Shown in pieces: positions 57,955-64,000 of a DNA stretch of 64,000 nucleotides (position 1 is its first letter; each line of letters opens with the position of its first letter). Source of the DNA: Streptomyces sp. NBC_00414 (GTDB lineage: Bacteria; Actinomycetota; Actinomycetes; Streptomycetales; Streptomycetaceae); assembly GCF_036038375.1 (NCBI RefSeq), contig NZ_CP107935.1:3534001-3598000 (forward strand), written 5' to 3'. The translations under genes and the position numbers were made by a program. The notes beneath the pieces were generated by a model. It ran no database searches. It saw nothing but the letters and a program-made list of their open reading frames with translations, and was not told the origin of the DNA.

Positions 57955-59274
57955 TCACTGCGCTTCGACGTGCAGTTCGGAGAGCACGGGGGTCAGGTGC
58001 GCGTACTCGGCTGCGACGGCTTCCGCCTCCACCTCCGTGATCAGGTGCGACCGGGCGCGTTCCCAGCCGTCGCCGGAAGCCAGGACGGCTGTGCCGGCCT
58101 GTTCGGGGGTGATGGCCTGCGCCGCCTTGAGCGCGTCGGGGTTGAGGTCGCCGAGCGCCATCTCTGCCGTACCGGGGTCGGCCACTCGGTGACACACCCG
58201 GCCGCCGAGCTGGGCCCGAAGTGCGGTGACACCGGGTCCCAGGTCGGAACCGACACGTTGACCGGCGACGACGAGGAAGACTCCGAGAGCCGCGCCAAGC
58301 TGAGCAAGTCGGATCAGCGCCGTACCGGCCGCCTGCGCTTCGTCCTTCTCATTCCGGCTGGCGACGAGGAAGAGTTCCGCGATCTCGTCGACGATCACGA
58401 CGACAGGGACCGGCCGTTCCTTGTCGGACAAGCCCCAGATGTTGCGGACGCGAGCCGCCCGGCAGACGGTCATGCGGTCGAGGGTGAGGTCTACGAGTGC
58501 GGTGAGCAGTTGGACCGCCTGCTCCCTGTTGGTCGCGAGGGCGGACAGCCGCGGTTCGTAGAGGGACAGTTCCATGCCGCCCTTGCAGTCGATGCCGACC
58601 AGCGCGACGGGTTGTGGAGCGAGGCCCGCCACGAGTGCGTTGATGAGCGTCGACTTGCCGGAGCGGGTGGCTCCGACGATCAGCCAGTGCGGTATACGCC
58701 GCAGATCGAGCACCCATGCGGTACCGGTCTCCAGCACGCCCACCGCTACGCGGAGCAGACGACCGGGCCCGCGCTGCTTCGGCACCCGAGGAGCCGCCAA
58801 CGGATCGGACACTGAGGCGGCGACACGCACGGTCCCCGGCTTCCAGGAGGTCACGCGCACCGCGTGAACCTGCCAGTCCTCCGCCATGGCAGGAGCCGCC
58901 TTGACGAAGTCCTCGGGTACCTGCCCCGGTAACAGCCGTACCAGCAGCCAGAACCCGCCGGCGGTCGGCCGTACGAGACCGCGCCGGGGCACACGCGGCT
59001 GAGGCGGAGGGGCCCCGTTGCCGACGAGCCCGGACACCACGGTCAGTGCCGGCCGACGGCTGACGGCTAGGCCGCACCCCGCCATCAAGGCTCGCCAGGT
59101 GTACATCACCCGGAGGGCGGTGGCCGGGAAGCCGAGTAACAGCCACCAGGCCAACGGGTAGCGGCGGCGCAGGACCGGGGCTGTGATGAACAGTCCCGAC
59201 ACCAACACTGTGGCCACCAGCAGAACCCAACTCGGCCAGGTCTCCCGGTCCGAGGATGCGGAGGCCAGGATCAT
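57955..59274 (-). CDS. FtsK/SpoIIIE-type transfer ATPase (TraSA-like)
   Basis: This 439-residue protein has two N-terminal membrane helices (WVLLVATVLVSGLFITAPVL, LAWWLLLGFPATALRVMY), a motor with Walker A LIVGATRSGKSTLINAL around residue 209 and Walker B VVVIVDEIAELF, and a RecA-type end. It is shorter than TraB of element 1 and lacks an obvious C-terminal winged helix, like the pSAM2 transfer protein. ATG 59274 overlaps the upstream stop (TGATG). Confidence 0.9.
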   Translation of the reverse strand: MILASASSDRETWPSWVLLVATVLVSGLFITAPVLRRRYPLAWWLLLGFPATALRVMYTWRALMAGCGLAVSRRPALTVVSGLVGNGAPPPQPRVPRRGLVRPTAGGFWLLVRLLPGQVPEDFVKAAPAMAEDWQVHAVRVTSWKPGTVRVAASVSDPLAAPRVPKQRGPGRLLRVAVGVLETGTAWVLDLRRIPHWLIVGATRSGKSTLINALVAGLAPQPVALVGIDCKGGMELSLYEPRLSALATNREQAVQLLTALVDLTLDRMTVCRAARVRNIWGLSDKERPVPVVVIVDEIAELFLVASRNEKDEAQAAGTALIRLAQLGAALGVFLVVAGQRVGSDLGPGVTALRAQLGGRVCHRVADPGTAEMALGDLNPDALKAAQAITPEQAGTAVLASGDGWERARSHLITEVEAEAVAAEYAHLTPVLSELHVEAQ

Positions 59275-59621
59275 CACTGCGCAGCCCCCTTGCCCGCCGA
59301 AGCAGGAGCGCTCAGGGGCCGTATCTCCGCGGCACGGAAGGCGACGCCGTGCCGCCCGTCGTTCTCCCACGGAGTGGCGACCAGGTCCCGCACGGCCACC
59401 GGCATACCGAGCTGGATGCCGACCGGCTCCCCTGAGACGCTCACGTTCACGACGTCCGCGGAGCCTCCGGCCATCAGGCAGAGGCCGACTTGGTACACGG
59501 TTTTCCCAGTCTCACGGTCAACTCGAAGCTGACCGGTCTCACGGTTGGCAACCCGCGGAGCAGGGGGAACGGCACAGATGATCCCCGTGAACTTCGCGGT
59601 ATCGATCGGAAGGCTTGCCAC
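59274..59621 (-). CDS. SCO3933-family AICE regulatory protein
   Basis: This 115-residue protein begins ASLPIDTAKFTGIICAVPPA and contains ATPWENDGRHGVAFRAAEI, matching a small family always found before the transfer ATPase in pSAM2-like elements. Role is probably in transfer control. GTG 59621 follows GAGGAG by nine bases. Two palindromic operators lie 57-103 bases upstream. Confidence 0.82.
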   Translation of the reverse strand: MASLPIDTAKFTGIICAVPPAPRVANRETGQLRVDRETGKTVYQVGLCLMAGGSADVVNVSVSGEPVGIQLGMPVAVRDLVATPWENDGRHGVAFRAAEIRPLSAPASAGKGAAQ

Positions 59622-59677
59622 TGTTCGGATCTCCTCATCTCTGGCACCCGAAGGCCGACCCTTCGGGCTGCTTTACC

Positions 59678-59724
59678 ACCCGTACTACGGGTGACGAGCA
59701 AGAGTGACCACCCGTAGTACGGGT
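59678..59724. promoter_or_regulatory. Paired GntR-2 operators
   Basis: ACCCGTACTACGGGT (59678-59692) and ACCCGTAGTACGGGT (59710-59724) are near-identical palindromes 32 bases apart, about three helical turns, between the divergent SCO3933-family and GntR genes. They differ wholly from the ACCGGT sites of element 1. Confidence 0.85.
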
Positions 59725-59822
59725 TGTCAACCGTCTTGTGATGAGCGAAGCTGTCCACGAACGTGGACAAGCTGTCTACGGGAACGCACAACCGCAGAGG
59801 TCACGGCCACGGAGGGCCCCAC

Positions 59823-60563
59823 ATGCCGCCGAAGAGCACGCAGCCGAAGTACCGGCAGATCGCCGACTACCTGCGCGAAGGCATCCTGAACGGCACCTAC
59901 CCGGCCGGCCAACCGCTCCCGTCCGAGGAGTCGTTGGCGAAGCAGTTCGGGGTGACGCGCCCGACGGTGCGCCAAGGGCTCACAGAGCTTCGGGCGTCGG
60001 GTCTGGTCGAGGCGATCATGGGCCGCGGTACGTTCGCCCGCTCCCCCCACGGCCGCCCCAGTCACACGCGCCCGCGCGGCGTACGCCGAGCTGCGGACGG
60101 GCGCTACATCGAAGCCGACGGCCTCCGATGGACAGACGCCGAGCCACCCGTAGCCACCCGTACCGACGCCCCGTTGGCCTTGGCGGACCTGCTCCGCATC
60201 CCGCCAGGCGAGCCGATGTTCACGTACGACGCCCTACAGACGGCAGACCAGGGCCACTTGCGGCAGCTCCACCGGACGTACGTGCCGTTCTCAGTACTCC
60301 TCGACACCAAGTACGAGGAGGAGGCCCCACCGCCGGCACCGGACCTCTACAACGCGCTCGCCGAGCTGGGCCACGAACTCCACTTCACGGAGTACATCCG
60401 CACCCGCATGCCCTTGCCGGACCAGGCTCAGGCCCTCCGGCTCTCGGACGGAGTTCCGCTTCTACACGTCCTCCGAGTGACGCTCACGGAGACAGATAAG
60501 CCCTTGGCACTGGAGGAGTTCCACTTGCCGGGCGACGAGTTGGAGCTCTCGTTCAGGCTGTAG
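59823..60563 (+). CDS. GntR-family repressor with UTRA domain (element 2)
   Basis: This 246-residue protein has a winged helix (YRQIADYLREGILNGTYPAG, KQFGVTRPTVRQGLTELRASG) and a UTRA domain (FTYDALQTADQGHLRQLHRT, VPLLHVLRVTLTETDKPLAL). GGAGGG lies before ATG 59823. A longer in-frame extension is possible but overlaps the operator region. It is the expected repressor of the leftward transfer and replication operon through the paired palindromes. Confidence 0.9.
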   Translation: MPPKSTQPKYRQIADYLREGILNGTYPAGQPLPSEESLAKQFGVTRPTVRQGLTELRASGLVEAIMGRGTFARSPHGRPSHTRPRGVRRAADGRYIEADGLRWTDAEPPVATRTDAPLALADLLRIPPGEPMFTYDALQTADQGHLRQLHRTYVPFSVLLDTKYEEEAPPPAPDLYNALAELGHELHFTEYIRTRMPLPDQAQALRLSDGVPLLHVLRVTLTETDKPLALEEFHLPGDELELSFRL

Positions 60564-61372
60564 GGAACTGCGGCTGGCTCAGACTTTCTCTACGTCATCA
60601 AGGCGGCTCGCTCCGCTCCCCGCGCGGCCCGGCCCCCGGCCGGACCTGCGCTCCTGTCTCCGGGCAACTCACAAGCCTGCCCGAGTTGCCGGCCAGCGTA
60701 CGGCCCCTTGATCATGCTCGCCCCCAAACCAGGCAAGCCACTGGCCAACCCGCTCCACCGACCTCTGGGTACGGCCTGAAGTCGATCTGCGAAGAGTCTC
60801 CCTCATCAACCGTTCATTGCCTAATATTAGCCCGATGATGCACAGAAGGGCAGTTGGAGCGCCGGAGGGGCGGGTGCGAGCGTGATCAGGAGCTCACTCT
60901 GATGCATCTAGGGGACGCGGCATCTGTCGCCAGGCTAGAGGGGGAATCATGCCTTACCAAGTTTTCCTGGGGTAATCGAAGGATCCCATCGAATCCCACA
61001 AGATCCAGCACGCAGCATCGGTGATCAACAAAAGCAGTCTAGCCGAAGCGAGAACATGGGAACCAAATCCTGCCAGATGCTCTAGAGCTAATAAAGTCTG
61101 CACCAAGCAGAGAAGAAGCAGACCGCGCGAATGAGTATCCAGAGGAACTTCTCCAGATATCTTTTCTCGGGATTGAAGTGAGGAACGGTGTCTTCACATA
61201 CCCGGATAGTGCCAGACGGTCTGAGGAACGAACATCCTGGCCTGCGACCCCTGCGCGACACGCCAAAGAGAAAAAAGCTACAGGGTTTATCCAGCTCACA
61301 GAAACTATCTCGAAATCGTTGACTAGTAACGACCGTCCGGGGAAAACGCACAAATTCCAATGAAGAGGTTCG
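60564..61372. other. Long non-coding stretch with falling GC
   Basis: In 809 bases I find no convincing gene. Features are a stem-loop at 60662-60690 that may end the GntR transcript and a short palindrome CTAATATTAG (60821-60830). From about 60780 base composition shifts to lower GC, marking the start of differently acquired DNA. Confidence 0.55.
60662..60690 (+). terminator. Stem-loop after the element 2 GntR gene
   Basis: GGCAACTC and GAGTTGCC, near the ends of 60662-60690, form an eight-bp stem. No T-run follows. It is about 100 bases past the GntR stop. Confidence 0.5.
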
Positions 61373-61840
61373 GTGGAAACTATCCCTAATTCACACCAGC
61401 AGTCGGAAGAGTTAGAACTCTACAAGCTGACCGTAGAGATGGCTGATCGCATATCTGCGCGACGGGGTTCTGCCAATTCTTTCTTCCTGTCCGTACAGAC
61501 CGCGCTCGTTACTCTAATCGGCTTCGGGATTCCGGAGTTGTCCGAATCACCATGGTGGGTGTCGTGCGCAGTGGCTATGGCTGGTATCACTCTTGCCGTC
61601 GCATGGTGGATGCAACTGCGCAGCTACCGGGATCTCAACTCGGCAAAGTTTGCAGTTATCAACAGGCTAGAGGAAGGCCTATCTGTCAGAATTTTCACCG
61701 ATGAATGGGAAGCCCTAAAGAGCGAAAGATTTTTCAGAGGGCGCAGCCGATACGCCGAGCTTGGGGCAGCTGAACGCTTCGTTCCGCTAGTTTTCGCTGG
61801 AATTCACCTGATCCTCTTTGGCGGCGCATTGGCGATGTGA
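61373..61840 (+). CDS. Small three-helix membrane protein (RipA-family / SLATT-like)
   Basis: This 155-residue protein has an N-terminal helix with LYKLTVEMADRISARRGSAN, helix FFLSVQTALVTLIGFGI, helix CAVAMAGITLAVAWWM, then SYRDLNSAKFAVINRLEEGL and a C-terminal helix VPLVFAGIHLILFGGAL. The pattern matches what I recall of RipA-family octameric membrane proteins and of SLATT-type two-helix effectors near nucleotide-signalling defence genes. The assignment is from memory. GTG 61373 follows GAGG by six bases. Codon 14 is TTA (61412-61414), so translation should need the bldA tRNA. Confidence 0.7.
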   Translation: METIPNSHQQSEELELYKLTVEMADRISARRGSANSFFLSVQTALVTLIGFGIPELSESPWWVSCAVAMAGITLAVAWWMQLRSYRDLNSAKFAVINRLEEGLSVRIFTDEWEALKSERFFRGRSRYAELGAAERFVPLVFAGIHLILFGGALAM

Positions 61841-61987
61841 CTATCTCTATGGCCGAACTCGTTCGCGGCCCTCTCTACCCAACGGTGCCATGCGCTACGG
61901 TGAGCGTGATTAGTGGACGACGTATCGGGGGTAGAGATGTCATAGGCGTAAATTAATAATGCATCAGGTATATGACGGGAGGGCGGA

Positions 61988-63061
61988 GTGACACATAAGC
62001 CGCGGCTGTTCATCGCGTCGTCATCAGAAGGACTCGCCTACGCCGAAGCAATATTCTCCCAATTAGAGCGCGTTTCTGAGCCCAGTCTATGGACTCACGA
62101 CATGTCCTCGCCGAGCGAGACATTAGTGGAGAGCCTTGAACGGGTTATTGCTAATACGGACTACGCTGTGGTCGTTCTCTCGCCCGACGATGTTCGCCAG
62201 ATGCGCGGCAGCACTTCCTCAATACCAAGAGACAACGTCATCTTCGAAATGGGTCTGCTGATCGGAAAGCTCGGCCGAAACAAGGTCTTTATGGTCGCCC
62301 CCGACGTTCCGCAATGGCCCGCAACACTGAAAGGAATTGACCTCCATCTTCCGAGCGACATCTCTGGAATGCTTTTGCTAGGCTATGCAAAGCGGACGGA
62401 TGGGAACACACTCGCAAGCGTAGCAACTGCATGCCGACGCATTTCGAGCACTTTGGCCAGTCAGAGCAGAAATCGCGGCCGCCCCCCACATTCCGAGGTG
62501 GCCTTTTGGAACAACGTGCAGGAGCGACATCTATCGGGCTTGGATCTTCGTAGTTTGGTTGAGGGAACTCAGTCATCAATATTCGTCTCTGGAATATCGC
62601 TCAGATACCTGGTACACCTGTGCTCAAATCAACTACGCAAAGTGCTGGCTGCGGAGGTAACTGTCGACATCCTGCTGCCATCGCATGAATCTGTGGAAAA
62701 TGGCATATATGACCCGCATAAGACCCACATTCGGGACGAGTTCCCATTGGCTCTTGCGCGCTGGCGAGAATTTGCGAAAAGCTTGAACGACAAGGAAAGG
62801 AGCCTACTGAATATCACAGAGACACCACTAGCTCTAACCCAGTCCGTCGGTATCTACGACGGGACGATGTACGTAAACTCTTTCTGTGCCGGGCTGGATT
62901 CGCAAGAGCTCCCGAGTTTTCGGCTGAATTCGGACCTAGAAGCTTACCGCAGCTACCTCGTCGACATTAACACGCACTTGGCAGCAGGTCGCAAGATGGC
63001 TGGGGGTCGCAGCGACAACATCGTTCATTCTCTCCTGGAACGAATGGAGGGGAGCAAGTGA
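61988..63061 (+). CDS. TIR-like (CAP12/Pycsar-effector type) protein with C-terminal sensor-like domain
   Basis: This 357-residue protein has an N-terminal domain matching the predicted nucleotide-binding TIR-like family: RLFIASSSEGLAYAEAIFSQ, WTHDMSSPSETLVESLE, DYAVVVLSPDDV and PRDNVIFEMGLLIGKLGR, with E87 as the likely NADase glutamate. The rest (about 160-357) includes SIFVSGISLRYLVHLCSNQL, VDILLPSH and TQSVGIYDGTMYVNSF. It resembles degenerate phospholipase-D-like sensor domains but is not firmly identified. GTG 61988 follows GGGAGG. TTA codons lie at 62063 and 62123. It is coupled to the HAD gene by GTGA. Confidence 0.8.
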   Translation: MTHKPRLFIASSSEGLAYAEAIFSQLERVSEPSLWTHDMSSPSETLVESLERVIANTDYAVVVLSPDDVRQMRGSTSSIPRDNVIFEMGLLIGKLGRNKVFMVAPDVPQWPATLKGIDLHLPSDISGMLLLGYAKRTDGNTLASVATACRRISSTLASQSRNRGRPPHSEVAFWNNVQERHLSGLDLRSLVEGTQSSIFVSGISLRYLVHLCSNQLRKVLAAEVTVDILLPSHESVENGIYDPHKTHIRDEFPLALARWREFAKSLNDKERSLLNITETPLALTQSVGIYDGTMYVNSFCAGLDSQELPSFRLNSDLEAYRSYLVDINTHLAAGRKMAGGRSDNIVHSLLERMEGSK

Positions 63062-63816
63062 TCATCAAAGCAGTTTTCTTTGATTGCTGGGACACTCTGC
63101 TGGACGACACGGTGGAACTAAGCGGGAACATCGAGCTGCGCCTAGCCAAGCAGTTGTCGCACGCTCGACGGGTAGACGGCGAGGTCGTCAATGCGGAGGT
63201 ACGCAGCGAGGGGAAGCGGTTCGCCGCAGCGATCCGTGCCGGCCGCACTGTGCTGACGCCCACGAAACGGCTCAAGTCCATCCTGGACAGCCTGCCCGGG
63301 GCAAAGCCAGGTGAAGGCGATGACACACAACTGATCCGTCGGACGCTCGCCAACGTGGACGCTGCGGTTCACTGCATCCCTGTACCCCCGCTGCCAGGGG
63401 CACGCGACATCCTGGCGGAACTCAGTGCGGCAGGGCTGACTATTTGTTTGGTCTCCAACACAGGTTGGATTTCCTCAATAGCCGTCCGACACGTACTTGA
63501 GCGATACTCCCTGATGCAATATTTCAGCTTCTGCTACTTCTCGGAAGATGGCTACTACCCAAAACCGAACCCGGAGATGTTCGTTTGTGGTTTGCGAGAC
63601 CTGGCCATCGAACCATCAAATGCGGTGCACGTGGGCGATCAGGTTCGCAGCGACGGTGTTGCGGCTCTAACAGCGGGACTCCAGCGCGTCGTCATATTGG
63701 AGGGGAGGTCGCGCTACCGTGAGCACCAACAAACACCATTCAGCGCCGATCCACGCATCATCAGGGTCGACTCGCTCAACTCCGGGGCTCGGGCCATCGC
63801 GGACTTGCGCTTCTGA
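63058..63816 (+). CDS. HAD-superfamily hydrolase
   Basis: This 252-residue protein has motif I VFFDCWDTLLD (nucleophile D9, with Trp where the second Asp normally lies, as in dehalogenase-like members), motif II LVSNTG, motif III PKPNPEMF and motif IV VGDQVRSDG. A helical cap spans about residues 15-110. The substrate is unknown, perhaps a phosphorylated nucleotide or sugar. GTG 63058 overlaps the TIR gene stop and GGAGGGGAG precedes it, so the two are co-translated. Its GC content is higher than that of its partners. Confidence 0.85.
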   Translation: MIIKAVFFDCWDTLLDDTVELSGNIELRLAKQLSHARRVDGEVVNAEVRSEGKRFAAAIRAGRTVLTPTKRLKSILDSLPGAKPGEGDDTQLIRRTLANVDAAVHCIPVPPLPGARDILAELSAAGLTICLVSNTGWISSIAVRHVLERYSLMQYFSFCYFSEDGYYPKPNPEMFVCGLRDLAIEPSNAVHVGDQVRSDGVAALTAGLQRVVILEGRSRYREHQQTPFSADPRIIRVDSLNSGARAIADLRF

Positions 63817-64000
63817 CTTTTGGAGTGAGCATCTCCCTCCAAGCTGGTTGGCTGGCTGGCTAGCTGGCCTGACGCTGGACCAAATTGCACGCGACAGAGT
63901 CTCTTCTTACCAGCCTCAGGACCTGTCGAGCTTCGAGGGAACAGGACACGATTTCTCCTCCCACGCAGCGTTTTTGCACGCACTCGTCCTCACTGCGGAA
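63817..64000. other. Right end, no gene seen
   Basis: A short TGGC tetranucleotide run near 63845-63866 is the only feature. No open frame of interest reaches the edge. Confidence 0.5.

Larger units (their letters stand above)
53961..60563. mobile_element. Actinomycete integrative and conjugative element 2 (core)
   Basis: A second AICE abuts the first at the shared att copy: integrase, excisionase, RepSA-type initiator, small proteins, FtsK-type transfer ATPase, SCO3933-family protein and GntR regulator. The end given is the last core gene. No third copy of the 42-bp att is present to 64000, so the element may include the 61-64 kb genes as cargo and end outside the window, or have lost its far end. 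Confidence 0.75.

Noticed and set aside
61041..61074. Possible third att copy (AAATCCTGCC resembling the tRNA 3' end)
   Set aside because: Only about nine contiguous bases match the 42-bp core and the tRNA arms are absent, so it is within chance.
60840..61140. Short frames in the gap before the membrane-protein gene
   Set aside because: All are below 40 codons, with poor codon use and no ribosome sites.
63845..63866. TGGC microsatellite at the right end
   Set aside because: Only a few imperfect units with no link to a gene or att site.

Overview
The window reads as chromosomal DNA of a Streptomyces species. It is very GC-rich, uses G/C third codon positions and many GTG or TTG starts, and carries characteristic genes: nucS, a CBM2-FnIII-GH18 chitinase with its own two-component system, a Rho with a long Arg/Gly/Asp-rich insertion, the complete atpIBEFHAGDC operon, and pSAM2-like integrative elements. 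From memory, gene order at 1-40.6 kb follows the S. coelicolor SCO5350-SCO5389 block in reverse. No database search was run.

Positions 1-13.9 kb hold a partial SCO5389-family gene, nucS, a large membrane ATPase, an orphan STAS protein, 3-hydroxybutyryl-CoA dehydrogenase, a TetR regulator divergent from an ABC exporter, a PduO-type cobalamin adenosyltransferase, and chiS-chiR-chiC. The chiC promoter carries two TGGTCYRGACCT repeats around its -35 and -10 boxes. Positions 13.9-21.9 kb are the nine-gene ATP synthase operon, read leftward, with a Rex-operator-like site upstream of atpI. Positions 22-40.3 kb hold leftward housekeeping genes: a WecA/TagO-type transferase, glyA, an LMW-PTP-like protein, tsaC, prmC, prfA, rpmE, an LCP protein, rho, thrB, thrC, hom, lysA, the ArgRS-like nrtL and a single-domain response regulator.

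A tRNA-Arg (anticodon CCG) at 40490-40561 is the attachment site for two integrative elements in tandem. A 42-bp segment of the tRNA 3' half recurs exactly at 53961-54002. Element 1 (about 13.4 kb) has an integrase, an excisionase, a DUF3631 P-loop protein, a primase-polymerase, a C5-type DNA methyltransferase, TraB with an 8-bp-repeat clt-like locus, spread and membrane proteins, a GntR repressor with four matching operators, and a methyltransferase cargo gene. Element 2 starts at the second att copy. It has its own integrase and excisionase, a RepSA-type rolling-circle initiator, an FtsK-type transfer ATPase, an SCO3933-family protein, and a GntR regulator with a different palindromic operator pair. 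Its far att site was not found, so it may run past the window.

The last 3 kb, of visibly lower GC, hold a compact rightward cluster: a small three-helix membrane protein, a TIR-like (CAP12/Pycsar-effector type) protein with an unidentified C-terminal domain, and a translationally coupled HAD hydrolase. The first two carry TTA codons. This cluster is the best candidate for an undescribed, probably anti-phage, system.
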